A DNA stretch of 47,306 nucleotides from Oscillospiraceae bacterium (GTDB lineage: Bacteria; Bacillota; Clostridia; Oscillospirales; Ruminococcaceae): positions 1 to 47,306 of the forward strand of contig JAEEXH010000013.1 of NCBI GenBank assembly GCA_016291435.1. The letters run 5' to 3'. The position numbers and the translations under genes were made by a program. The notes under the pieces are model-generated. The model searched no databases, was not told the DNA's origin, and saw only the letters and a program-made list of their open reading frames with translations. Positions 1-7,806 of the stretch are shown one piece after another (position 1 is the first letter of the stretch; the number at the start of each line of letters is the position of its first letter).

Positions 1-208
1 GGAGAAGTGCCTCCGGCGGATTTATAATGAGGGCTCTGCCCTCAAACTCCCGCCGGGGGCAGCGGCCCCCGGACCCCGTTGCAAAATCCCCCCGCCCCCG
101 CGGGGGCGGGGGGATTTTGAGACAGGGGAGTCTGAGGGGATCGCTATCCCCTCAGCAGGGGTGTGGGGGCGGCGCCCCCACATAGAACCATCGAAAGTGC
201 TCCCCTCG
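1..208. repeat. Dispersed multi-hairpin repeat, copy 1
   Basis: GC-rich non-coding block that recurs nearly unchanged at 16347-16545 and partly inverted at 21053-21112. It is a chain of palindromes: a GAGGGC/GCCCTC hairpin near 29-43, a CCGGGGGC/GGCCCCCGG-type stem near 52-73, a long CCCCCGC/GCGGGGG stem near 84-119, GAGGGGAT/ATCCCCTC near 134-154 and TGTGGGGGC/GCCCCCACA near 162-182. The left edge is cut by the window. It ends about 65 bases before the pyrC start. The shared end ATAGAACC.TCGAAAGTGC is present in both long copies. It has no coding capacity of its own; it may be a small non-autonomous element or a structured intergenic repeat. Confidence 0.85.
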
Positions 209-274
209 GTAAACTCTGATTTATCACAGGAACACTTTTCTGAAACGAAAGAGAAAGATAAGGAGCTGATACCG

Positions 275-1552
275 ATGACAGCAAAAAGCCTGCTCATCCG
301 AAATGTCCGCATCGCAGACAGTCTCGGCGAACGCGCCGGCGACCTGCTGCTTGCAGACGGGGAAATTGTCTCCGTCGGCTGCGGGCTGAAGCAGCACGCA
401 GACTGCGTGATTAACGGCACAGGGCTCACCGCGATGCCCGGCCTCTTTGATATGCATGTGCACTTCCGCGATCCCGGGCAGACCCACAAGGAGGATCTGC
501 ACACGGGCTGCGCGGCAGCGCTCGCAGGCGGCGTCACAGGCGTGCTCTGCATGCCGAACACAACCCCGCCGATGGATGACCCGGCGCTTGTGCGCGATCT
601 TCTGAAGCGCGCCGAAGCGGAGGCTGTGGATGTGCACCAGACCGGCACACTGACGCTCGGTCTCAAAGGCGAACAGCTCGCGGATTACGAGGCGCTGAAA
701 GCTGCGGGCGTCACGGCGCTTTCCGATGACGGCAGACCTGTCCCGACTGCGGAGATGATGGAAGCCGCACTCGTGAAGGCGAAGGCGGCAGGGCTCCCGG
801 TCGTGTCGCACTGTGAGGATCTCGCGATCATTGACGGCGGCATCATCAACAAGGGCAGAGTCTCCGAGGCGCTCGGCGTCAGGGGCATGGACCGTGCCTC
901 CGAGGATTCGGTCACGGAGCGCGACCTTCGCTGCGCGCTGAGAACCGGTGCACAGCTCCACATCTGCCATGTCTCGACCCGCGGCAGCATCGACGCCGTT
1001 CGCAGGGCAAAGGCAGCCGGCGGCAATGTGAGCTGCGAGACCGCACCGCATTATTTCATGCTGACCGAGGAGCTGCTCATGCAGCGCGATGCCGATTACC
1101 GCATGAATCCGCCGCTTCGCACCGAGGACGACAAACAGGCGGTCATCGAGGGCATTTTAGACGGCACCGTGGACTGCATCATCACCGATCACGCGCCGCA
1201 CACCGCCGAGGAAAAGGCGGTCTTTGAAAAAGCGCCAAACGGCGTTGTCGGGCTGGAGACTTCTCTCGCTGCAACGCTCACCGCGTTCTATCACACCGGA
1301 AAGCTCACGCTCAGCGACATCGTCCGGCTGATGAGCGCAAACCCGCGCAGACTGCTGCATCTTCCCGCACGCACGCTCGAAGCGGGGCAGAGAGCCGACC
1401 TCATCCTTGTCGATACCGACCGGGAATGGGTCGTCGATCCTGAAAAGCTGCACTCCAAATCGCATAATACCGTGTTCAAGGGCATGACGCTGAAGGGCAG
1501 AGTCATGAAGACGATTGTCGGCGGAAGCGTTGTCTTTGAAGCGGAGGAATGA
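275..1552 (+). CDS. pyrC: Dihydroorotase
   Basis: Cytoplasmic zinc amidohydrolase of de novo pyrimidine synthesis that interconverts N-carbamoyl-L-aspartate and dihydroorotate. The 425-residue protein has the expected family length. Visible motifs are the metal site HVHFRDPG (His61, His63), MPNTTPP, SHCED, HVST, ETAPHYF and the catalytic-Asp motif TDHAPH. I chose the ATG at 275 because AAGGAG lies just upstream. The frame stays open to 161, but that extension is translated from the upstream repeat and should not be annotated as protein. No other pyr gene is adjacent. Identification is secure. Confidence 0.95.
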   Translation: MTAKSLLIRNVRIADSLGERAGDLLLADGEIVSVGCGLKQHADCVINGTGLTAMPGLFDMHVHFRDPGQTHKEDLHTGCAAALAGGVTGVLCMPNTTPPMDDPALVRDLLKRAEAEAVDVHQTGTLTLGLKGEQLADYEALKAAGVTALSDDGRPVPTAEMMEAALVKAKAAGLPVVSHCEDLAIIDGGIINKGRVSEALGVRGMDRASEDSVTERDLRCALRTGAQLHICHVSTRGSIDAVRRAKAAGGNVSCETAPHYFMLTEELLMQRDADYRMNPPLRTEDDKQAVIEGILDGTVDCIITDHAPHTAEEKAVFEKAPNGVVGLETSLAATLTAFYHTGKLTLSDIVRLMSANPRRLLHLPARTLEAGQRADLILVDTDREWVVDPEKLHSKSHNTVFKGMTLKGRVMKTIVGGSVVFEAEE

Positions 1553-1594
1553 ACCGTACCGTACTGAATATTTGATCTGAAAGGAGCGATCCGC

Positions 1595-1879
1595 ATGCCT
1601 GTACGCAAGAACCCGGCTATGCCGCCCGAGGATATGGACAGAGGTCCCTACGGCGCACCGCCGCCTCCGCCCCCGCCCTATGGCTACGGCTATCCGCCCC
1701 CGCCGCCTCCGCCGCGCCCCAGACGCAGGCGGAAGCAGTCTCCGACAACGAAGCTGAAGCGCAAGATCGCAAAGGTCACCGGCATCCCGACGACCGAGAG
1801 CGGCAGAAAGAGGAAGCTCGAGCGCACCGTTGCAGGCTTCCTCTTAGAGCAGCTTGAGAAGCTCGACAAGAAGAAGTGA
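1595..1879 (+). CDS. Small proline-rich basic protein, unknown function
   Basis: A 94-residue protein preceded by a good ribosome site (AAAGGAG). The N-terminal half is low complexity, with two runs of seven prolines interleaved with Tyr and Gly (residues about 15-40). A very basic patch RPRRRRK and a Lys/Arg-rich helical tail ending in KKK follow. There is no signal peptide or membrane segment. I do not recognise the family. The next gene starts six bases after the stop in the same reading frame, so the two are probably co-transcribed and may work together (inference). Confidence 0.65.
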   Translation: MPVRKNPAMPPEDMDRGPYGAPPPPPPPYGYGYPPPPPPPRPRRRRKQSPTTKLKRKIAKVTGIPTTESGRKRKLERTVAGFLLEQLEKLDKKK

Positions 1880-1885
1880 GCCGCG

Positions 1886-2413
1886 ATGGTGCCGGAATTC
1901 ATCACAGACACGACCCGCATCTGGAACAGCCTGCAAACGGGCTATTCCACGGTCTCGCAGCGGATCCTGCCGCCGTGGGATCTGCTTGCGGAATTTGTCA
2001 TGACGGCGAACAATCCGCTGATCTCGCACCGCGCACTCTGTGCGGCGGCGATCTTCGGCGAGGGTATGGCATCCATGCCGGATCCCTTCTCGCTCCGCAT
2101 CACATGGGATGCGCAGCCGATGTTCTTCCGCTGCGTCCCGAAATCGCCGGACAGGCGTGACCGTGCGCTGACCTATATGCTGATGGAGCAGATCACGGAC
2201 GACACGGTCATGAAGATGCGGAAGCGCATCAACAGCACCCGCACGGGCGGCAGCCTCCCGCACACGATCCCGCAGTTTGAGCTGCTCTATGCACTGCTCT
2301 GCACAGAGGTCAAGCTGGCGCCGGAGGGGAGCGAAGTATACCGTGCCGTGCGCGCAGTCGGCTACACGATGGGCGCTGTCTCCCGCTTTAAGATCTGCCC
2401 GGTCTCGCCGTAA
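1886..2413 (+). CDS. Hypothetical protein
   Basis: A 175-residue soluble protein of unknown function. It begins six bases after the stop of the proline-rich gene and in the same frame, with only a weak ribosome site, which suggests translational coupling. No signal peptide, membrane helix or catalytic signature is apparent. The composition is mixed alpha/beta with several aromatic and Met residues. The GC-rich third codon positions match the neighbours, so it looks native. An overlapping frame from 1876 is a shadow. Coding confidence is moderate because no family is recognised. Confidence 0.6.
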   Translation: MVPEFITDTTRIWNSLQTGYSTVSQRILPPWDLLAEFVMTANNPLISHRALCAAAIFGEGMASMPDPFSLRITWDAQPMFFRCVPKSPDRRDRALTYMLMEQITDDTVMKMRKRINSTRTGGSLPHTIPQFELLYALLCTEVKLAPEGSEVYRAVRAVGYTMGAVSRFKICPVSP

Positions 2414-2438
2414 CGGAATAAGATACATCTGACCGCAC

Positions 2439-2470
2439 AGGCGGCAGCAGCAGGATGCAGTCTGCCGCTT
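2439..2470 (+). terminator. Possible weak intrinsic terminator
   Basis: AGGCGGCAG pairs with CTGCCGCTT across a 14-base loop after the hypothetical gene. The following T-tract is poor, so this may be only a hairpin ahead of the Lrp-type gene. Confidence 0.3.
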
Positions 2471-2510
2471 TGCACGGTCTTATGATAAATACAGAAAGGA
2501 ACAATCAGTC

Positions 2511-2987
2511 ATGAAAGAATTGCTTGCACTGCTGAAACAGAATGCGCGGCTCTCCAATGCGGAGCTTGCCGCGATGCTCGGAAAGACGGAGCAGGAGGTC
2601 GCCGCGGAGATCGCCGATCTCGAGCATGCCGGCGTCATCCGCGGATACAGCGTCATCCTCGACGAGGAGCTCGCCGACCGCGACGCCGTCTCTGCCTATA
2701 TTGAGCTGAAGGTCACCCCGCAGCCCGACTGCGGCTTTGATGAGCTCGCACGCATCATCGCGAATTTCGAGGAGGTTGAGTCCGTGACGCTCATGTCCGG
2801 CGGCTACGATCTCGGCATCACAATCAGCGGCACGGGTCTGCGCGATATCGCAGGCTTTGTCGCACAGCGTCTTGCAACGCTCGACGGCGTGCTCTCGACC
2901 CGGACGCATTTTGTGCTGAAGCGCTACAAGGAAAAGGGCATCTTCATTTTAGAGGAGCCCGATGACGAAAGAGGTGTCTATCTGTGA
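2511..2987 (+). CDS. Lrp/AsnC family transcriptional regulator
   Basis: A 158-residue DNA-binding regulator. The N-terminal winged helix-turn-helix (LLKQNARLSNAELAAMLG onward, residues about 5-50) contains the family-typical GVIRGYSVILD junction. It is followed by an AsnC/RAM ligand-binding alpha-beta domain (residues about 60-140). AAAGGAAC precedes the ATG. Its TGA overlaps the GTG start of the aminotransferase gene by four bases, so the two are translationally coupled. An Lrp-type regulator paired with an aminotransferase suggests amino-acid-responsive local control (inference). Confidence 0.9.
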   Translation: MKELLALLKQNARLSNAELAAMLGKTEQEVAAEIADLEHAGVIRGYSVILDEELADRDAVSAYIELKVTPQPDCGFDELARIIANFEEVESVTLMSGGYDLGITISGTGLRDIAGFVAQRLATLDGVLSTRTHFVLKRYKEKGIFILEEPDDERGVYL

Positions 2988-4153
2988 ACTATCAGGAGCT
3001 GATGTCGAAGCGCGCACAGGATATTGCGCCCTCCCCCATCCGCAAATATTTTGACCTCGCCGAAACGATGGACAATGTGATCTCGCTCGGCGTCGGAGAG
3101 CCGGATTTCCGTACCCCGTGGCCGATCCGCTCTGCCGCAATCTCCACGCTTGAGCGGCAGTCGATCTTCTACGGCCCGAATTCCGGCATGATGCAGCTCC
3201 GCGAGGAGATCGCACATTACATGGAGCGGCGGTTCAATCTGCCCTATTGCCCGGAGAATGAGATCCTCGTCACCATCGGCGGCTCGGAGGCAGTCGATCT
3301 GACCTTCCGCACGCTGATCAATCCCGGCGACGAGGTGCTGATCTGCGAGCCGAGCTTTGTCTGCTATGCACCGCTTGTGCGCATGGCGGACGGCATCCCT
3401 GTCTCGCTCCCGACAAAGGAGGAAAACAACTTCCGCCTGACCGCCGAGGAGCTCCGCGCTGCGATCACGCCGAAAACCAAGCTGATCATGCTCTCTTACC
3501 CGAACAACCCGACCGGCGCGATCATGCGCAGAGAGGATTATGAGCCGCTGGTCGGGATCCTGCGCGATAAGGATATTTTCGTGCTCTCCGATGAGATCTA
3601 CTGCGCGATGACCTACGGCACCAAGCACTGCTCCATCGCGGAATTCGAGGGGATGCGCGAGCGCACAATCGTCGTCAACGGCTTCTCGAAGACCTTTGCG
3701 ATGACCGGCTGGCGGCTTGGCTGGATGGCAGCCCCCGCGCCGATCATCGAGCAGGCGAGAAAGATCCATCAGTATGCGATCATGTGTGCGCCGATGATCA
3801 GTCAGCGCGCCGCGATCGAGGCGCTGCGTCACTGTGACGCTGAGGTCGCGCATATGATCGAGGAATACGATCACCGCCGCCGCTTCCTGCTGGAGCGCTT
3901 TGATGAAATGGGGCTCCGATGTTTCGAGGCGCAGGGCGCATTCTATCTGTTCCCGAGCATCGAATCGACCGGCATGGACAGCGAGACCTTCTGCGAGACG
4001 CTGCTGCATGAGGAGCGCGTCGCGGTTGTGCCGGGTTCTGCGTTCGGCGAGTGCGGAAAAAACAATATCCGCATCTCGTATGCGTATTCGCTCAAGCATC
4101 TGACGGAAGCGGCAGTCCGCATCGAGAGATTCCTCAAAAAGCACCGTTCATAA
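2984..4153 (+). CDS. PLP-dependent class I/II aminotransferase
   Basis: A 389-residue fold-type I aminotransferase, of the aspartate/aromatic aminotransferase group. Motifs include GVGEPDF near the N-terminus, YGPNSGMMQLRE, SYPNNPTGA (substrate and PLP contact), SDEIYCAM (PLP-ring Asp) and NGFSKTFAMTGWRLGW, whose Lys236 is the Schiff-base lysine. An arginine lies in NNIRISY near the C-terminus. The start is GTG at 2984 within a GTGA overlap with the Lrp-type gene. The exact substrate cannot be read from the sequence. Confidence 0.9.
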   Translation: MNYQELMSKRAQDIAPSPIRKYFDLAETMDNVISLGVGEPDFRTPWPIRSAAISTLERQSIFYGPNSGMMQLREEIAHYMERRFNLPYCPENEILVTIGGSEAVDLTFRTLINPGDEVLICEPSFVCYAPLVRMADGIPVSLPTKEENNFRLTAEELRAAITPKTKLIMLSYPNNPTGAIMRREDYEPLVGILRDKDIFVLSDEIYCAMTYGTKHCSIAEFEGMRERTIVVNGFSKTFAMTGWRLGWMAAPAPIIEQARKIHQYAIMCAPMISQRAAIEALRHCDAEVAHMIEEYDHRRRFLLERFDEMGLRCFEAQGAFYLFPSIESTGMDSETFCETLLHEERVAVVPGSAFGECGKNNIRISYAYSLKHLTEAAVRIERFLKKHRS

Positions 4154-4234
4154 AGCTCGTTATGAAATCGGGAGGGGCGGCGATCGAATGCCAACCGTCC
4201 CGATTTCTCACGCACTGTATTTCGGAGAAACAAT

Positions 4235-4750
4235 ATGAAAAAGCAATTTCTTGAGATCGGCAAGATTGTCAATATCCACGGGCTCGGCGGCGTCGTCAAG
4301 GTCATGCCCTGGTGCGATTCCGCCGAATTCCTCTGCGAATTTGAAACGCTCTACCGCGGCAAAACGCATATCCCGATGGAGATCGAGCGGGCAAGCGTGC
4401 AGAAAAATATGGCGCTCGTGAAGTTCCGGGGCGTCGATAACCCCGATCAGGCAAACGCGCTGCGCAACGCCGTCCTTTACATGGACCGCGACGATGTGGA
4501 GCTCGAGGAGGGCACCTTCTTCATTCAGGATCTGATCGGCATGACCGTCAAAGATGCCGACACCGGCAAGGTCTACGGCAGGCTGCGCGATGTGCTCCAG
4601 ACCGGCGCGAACGATGTCTATGAGATCGAGACGCCGGAGGGGAAGACGCTGCTTGCGCCGGTGATCCCGGATGTCGTGATCGCACAGGATTTTGAGACGG
4701 ATACCATCACGATCCGCCCGCTGAAAGGACTGTTTGACGATGCGGATTGA
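4235..4750 (+). CDS. rimM: Ribosome maturation factor RimM
   Basis: A 171-residue 16S rRNA processing protein that helps assemble the 30S head near protein S19. The N-terminal barrel opens with GKIVNIHGLGGVVKV. The C-terminal PRC barrel shows DLIGMTV, YGRLRDVLQTGANDVYEI and LLAPVIPDVV, all typical. The start follows TTCGGAGAAACAAT. The last 11 bases overlap trmD, the common bacterial order. The usual flanking rpsP and rplS are absent here. Confidence 0.94.
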   Translation: MKKQFLEIGKIVNIHGLGGVVKVMPWCDSAEFLCEFETLYRGKTHIPMEIERASVQKNMALVKFRGVDNPDQANALRNAVLYMDRDDVELEEGTFFIQDLIGMTVKDADTGKVYGRLRDVLQTGANDVYEIETPEGKTLLAPVIPDVVIAQDFETDTITIRPLKGLFDDAD

Positions 4751-5435
4751 GATCGCAACGCTGTTCCCGGAGATGTGCGAGGCGGTGCTTTCGGAGAGCA
4801 TCATCGGCAGGGCACGCGCCAAGGGTGCTCTCACCGTCAACTGCCACCAGATCCGCTCCTATACGCTGAACAAGCATCACCGTGTCGATGACGCACCGTT
4901 CGGCGGCGGCATGGGGCTCGTCATGCAGGCGCAGCCGATCTATGACTGCTGGAAGGATGTGGCTGCACAATCCGGGCTCCCGATGTATACAATATATATG
5001 TCACCGAAGGGCAGACCGCTGACGCAGCAGATTGTGCGGGAGCTTGCGGAGAAGCCGCGGCTCTTTCTGCTCTGCGGGCACTACGAGGGCGTCGATCAGC
5101 GTGTGCTCGACCGCATCTGCGATGACGAGATCTCCATCGGCGACTATGTTGTGACCGGCGGAGAGCTGCCGGCGCTCATCCTGACGGATGCCGTTGCGCG
5201 GATGCTGGACGGCGTGCTGCCAGCAGCGGAGGCGTTCGAGGAGGAGAGCCACTATGCCGGTCTCCTTGAATACCCGCAGTATACGCGCCCGGAGGTATGG
5301 GAAGGAGAGGCCGTCCCGCCGGTGCTTCTCAGCGGACATCACAAAAAGATTGAACAGTGGCGCGCCGCACAGAGCGCGGAAATCACCCGGACCCGGCGCC
5401 CGGATCTTTGGGCAAAATGGACAAAGGGAGAATAG
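4740..5435 (+). CDS. trmD: tRNA (guanine-N1)-methyltransferase TrmD
   Basis: Methylates G37 next to the anticodon of several tRNAs, using S-adenosylmethionine, to prevent frameshifting. The 231-residue protein begins MRIEIATLFPEM. It contains the deep trefoil-knot signature GHYEGVDQRVLD and IGDYVVTGGELPALIL, plus the YTRPEVWEG C-terminal motif. I prefer the ATG at 4740 over the TTG two codons earlier because AAAGGA is suitably spaced. The gene is translationally coupled to rimM through an 11-base overlap. Confidence 0.95.
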   Translation: MRIEIATLFPEMCEAVLSESIIGRARAKGALTVNCHQIRSYTLNKHHRVDDAPFGGGMGLVMQAQPIYDCWKDVAAQSGLPMYTIYMSPKGRPLTQQIVRELAEKPRLFLLCGHYEGVDQRVLDRICDDEISIGDYVVTGGELPALILTDAVARMLDGVLPAAEAFEEESHYAGLLEYPQYTRPEVWEGEAVPPVLLSGHHKKIEQWRAAQSAEITRTRRPDLWAKWTKGE

Positions 5436-5611
5436 TCGGAGTCCTTATTGTGGAATTATACAAAATACTATGTTGAAAACTGCCGACTTGAACAAAGGTT
5501 TTCAACAGTGTTGGTTCGTGATTCTGCCTAAACAGATGGGGATTTCTCTCGCCGGAATCTTGCATTGCGTAGAAAATTCGCCAAACTCCCCCCTTTTGTG
5601 TAGAAAATACA
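5436..5611. other. Intergenic region with inverted and direct repeats upstream of the HPr promoter
   Basis: No gene is seen. It contains a perfect 10-bp inverted repeat, TGTTGAAAAC at 5471-5480 with GTTTTCAACA at 5498-5507. A 9-bp direct repeat GTAGAAAAT lies at 5569-5577 and 5600-5608, with 31-bp spacing, about three helical turns. The second copy ends four bases before the -35 box, so it could be a regulator site or an UP-like element. Confidence 0.5.
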
Positions 5612-5640
5612 TTGACGAACCGGCAAAATATCTGTATAAT
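5612..5640 (+). promoter_or_regulatory. Strong sigma-A type promoter for the HPr gene
   Basis: TTGACG at 5612-5617, a 17-bp spacer and TATAAT at 5635-5640. It predicts a transcript with a leader of roughly 255 nt before the HPr start. Confidence 0.85.
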
Positions 5641-5646
5641 GATAGT

Positions 5647-5902
5647 GTGGTTCCGCAGAGGTAGAAATGGAGACTCTGCCGGGTGAAACACGCTGTCTTA
5701 TACATGCTGTATAGAACGCAAAGCGTTTACCGCGTGTATTGGATTGCGGATTGCGGCGCTGGTCAGGCATCGCGGCAGCAACGGGCAGCGGTCGGTTCTA
5801 TCGGGTTCTTTTCCCTGCGTGTGGCAGGTCCTGCGGACAACACGAATCCAAACTGCAATCAATGTACCGGGTTTATGAATTTACAAAGGAGAGAAAGTCA
5901 TT
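5647..5902 (+). ncRNA. Long structured 5' leader of the HPr gene, class unknown
   Basis: About 255 nt between the promoter and HPr with no convincing reading frame. Visible pairings are GCAGAG 5655-5660 with CTCTGC 5674-5679, then a compact three-way junction. In that junction ACACGC 5688-5693 pairs with GCGTGT 5732-5737 and encloses two hairpins with 3-nt loops: TATACA/TGTATA at 5699-5713 and AACGC/GCGTT at 5715-5727. Downstream, TTGGATT 5739-5745 can pair with AATCCAA 5845-5851. GATTGC 5742-5747 could instead pair with GCAATC 5855-5860, so the two are mutually exclusive. No riboswitch or T-box signature was recognised. Confidence 0.5.
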
Positions 5903-6175
5903 ATGTGTATTAAAGATGTCATGGTTCAGAATCAGGTCGGGCTGCATGCACGCCCTGCTACCTTCTTCATTCAGAAGGCGAACGAGTTCCGTTCCGCAAT
6001 CTGGATCGAGAAGGAGGAGCGCCGCGTGAACGCGAAGAGCCTGCTGGGTATCCTTTCTCTGGGTATCGTCGGCGGCACCGCGATCCGCATTATCGCAGAC
6101 GGCACTGACGAAGAGCAGGCAGTCGCAGCTCTGGTTGAGCTCGTTGACAGCGGCTTCAGCGACGAGAGCCGCTGA
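5903..6175 (+). CDS. ptsH: HPr family phosphocarrier protein
   Basis: A 90-residue cytoplasmic phosphocarrier. His15 in GLHARPA is the residue phosphorylated by enzyme I. Ser46 in NAKSLLGILSLG is the regulatory site for HPr kinase in Gram-positive bacteria. Both are present, so this is a bona fide HPr and not the His-lacking Crh form. AAAGGAGAG precedes the ATG. It stands alone, with no enzyme I gene beside it, between its own strong promoter and terminator. The strong promoter and long structured leader suggest regulated expression (inference). Confidence 0.92.
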   Translation: MCIKDVMVQNQVGLHARPATFFIQKANEFRSAIWIEKEERRVNAKSLLGILSLGIVGGTAIRIIADGTDEEQAVAALVELVDSGFSDESR

Positions 6176-6351
6176 GCTTTGATCGCTTTGCTGCAAAACG
6201 CAGCAGCAGCATCCTGAGGAAAGGCAGCGGCGTATGTGTCCGCAGCGTCCTGAACGCGCTGAGCGGCCTGCATGCGGAGATGAGAGGTTTGACATAGAGC
6301 TGCCGGCAAACAGACGGGATGATCGCCGTCTGGACGGATCACCGTAAAAGC

Positions 6352-6381
6352 GGGGCGTTTCGCGAGGAAACGCCCCTTTTT
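6352..6381 (+). terminator. Intrinsic terminator after HPr
   Basis: GGGGCGTTT and AAACGCCCC form a perfect 9-bp stem with a 7-nt loop followed by TTTTT. It ends the HPr unit before the convergent spoIVB. Between HPr and this stem (6176-6351) I see only minor hairpins. Confidence 0.9.
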
Positions 6382-6400
6382 CTTTGAGCGGATGTGCTCT

Positions 6401-7597
6401 TTATCCCGCACACGCGCTTTGCATATGCTCGGCAAAAATGCCGTATCCTCTGGTCGGATCCTTCACAAACACATGTGTGACGGCGCCGACGAGTTTCCCG
6501 TCCTGCATGATCGGACTGCCGCTCATCCCCTGCACGATGCCGCCCGTCTCAGCGAGGAGCGTTTCATCTGTCACTCGGATGACCAGATCGCGGAGCGCGG
6601 TGTCATTGCGGCGCAGCTCCTCGATCTCGACCGTGTATGCCGAAGGCGTCTCGCCGTGCAGCGTGGTGTAAAGATACGCTTCGCCGCGGCGGATATCCTG
6701 GCTGTAGGCGACCTTCACCGGCTGTGCATCCGGCGGGAGTGCATCCAGGCTGCCGAAAATGCCGCATGCGGTGTTGGCCAGCAGCGTGCCGATGCTCCGC
6801 TCCGGGTCGAAGATCCCGCGCAGCTCGCCGGGTTTTCCGGCAGTGCCCGGGATGACCTCCGTGACGCGCACGGGGATCACATCGCCGGAGCCGAGCGGGA
6901 TCTGTTCGCCGGTGTCGGCATCGCAGACGGCATGCCCGAGCCCCGCAAAGCCCGCGGCGCCGGTCTCAGACAGCGTATAATAAGTGACGGTGCCGATGCC
7001 TGCGGTGCTGTCACGCACCCACATGCCGGTCTGCCAGCGGTGCGTGACAGAGGACAAAACCGGCTGCACGACGAGCGTCAGCGCGGTGCTGTCCCGCGTC
7101 AGCGACACCGTGACCGGCTTGCCCTCCGATGCAGCGACTGTCTGCTGGATCGCGGCATTGTCCGTGACGGGGACGCCGTTCACCGAACGGATCACATCAC
7201 CGACCTCAATGCCGGCGCGTGCCGCGGGGCAGAGGTTCCCTGCGCCCGTTGGCACATCGGCGAGCGAAACGACCATCGCGCCTGCCATCAGCATGCGGAT
7301 GCCGAAGGGTGCGCCGCCGAGATAGACCGCCTTTGCGGGGACGGTTGTCCGTGTGACCTGCTTGACGGGGATGACGCCGAAGAGCCGGAGCTCTGCCGCA
7401 TTGCCCTTGGCCGGGGAGACCGTCAGCGGGAGTGCGGCTGACACGGAGACCGGCGCATCATTCTCCGCGTAGAAGTGATCGGGCATCTGTTTTGCGTAAT
7501 AGCGCACAGCGCCGCCCAGTCCGAACAGCAGCGCCATGCAGCATGCCGCAAAGCGGGAACGCCATCTGCCCCTGTGATTTCTTTGCGAATCTGTCAT
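6401..7597 (-). CDS. spoIVB: SpoIVB sporulation serine peptidase
   Basis: A 398-residue S55 family peptidase. In Bacillus it is secreted by the forespore and cleaves SpoIVFA, freeing SpoIVFB to activate sigma-K. A single N-terminal membrane anchor spans residues about 15-32. A PDZ domain follows (AGIEVGDVIRSVNGVPV), then the peptidase domain with the GLGHAV histidine and the catalytic serine in TGGIVQGMSGSPI. AGAGGAAG precedes the ATG. In many spore formers spoIVB lies directly upstream of spo0A on the same strand. Here it points away from spo0A, with a membrane-protein gene between. Confidence 0.93.
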   Translation of the reverse strand: MTDSQRNHRGRWRSRFAACCMALLFGLGGAVRYYAKQMPDHFYAENDAPVSVSAALPLTVSPAKGNAAELRLFGVIPVKQVTRTTVPAKAVYLGGAPFGIRMLMAGAMVVSLADVPTGAGNLCPAARAGIEVGDVIRSVNGVPVTDNAAIQQTVAASEGKPVTVSLTRDSTALTLVVQPVLSSVTHRWQTGMWVRDSTAGIGTVTYYTLSETGAAGFAGLGHAVCDADTGEQIPLGSGDVIPVRVTEVIPGTAGKPGELRGIFDPERSIGTLLANTACGIFGSLDALPPDAQPVKVAYSQDIRRGEAYLYTTLHGETPSAYTVEIEELRRNDTALRDLVIRVTDETLLAETGGIVQGMSGSPIMQDGKLVGAVTHVFVKDPTRGYGIFAEHMQSACAG

Positions 7598-7806
7598 GAA
7601 AAATCTTCCTCTCTGCGGTTTTTTCCCGCACAGAGACAGTATGTGCAGAAATCGCGGCCGTCACACAGCGAAATGCAAACAGGTTTTCTTCCGCATTGCG
7701 CCAGAATGCGCTGATACGCATGCTTTTGCGCAGAAAACTGCCGTTTTTCGGAAGCGGATGCGGAAAAATATAACGATAAACTGATCATGAATCGAAAGGC
7801 TATCAT

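Noticed and set aside
5647..5902. T-box, 6S RNA or SRP RNA as identity of the HPr leader
   Set aside because: No T-box sequence, no long single hairpin with a central bubble, and no GGAA-capped helix 8 of SRP RNA. A TCAGG...GCAGC resemblance was not enough.
5683..5913. 76-codon frame within the HPr leader
   Set aside because: No ribosome site, overlaps the HPr start, Cys/Gln-rich random composition.
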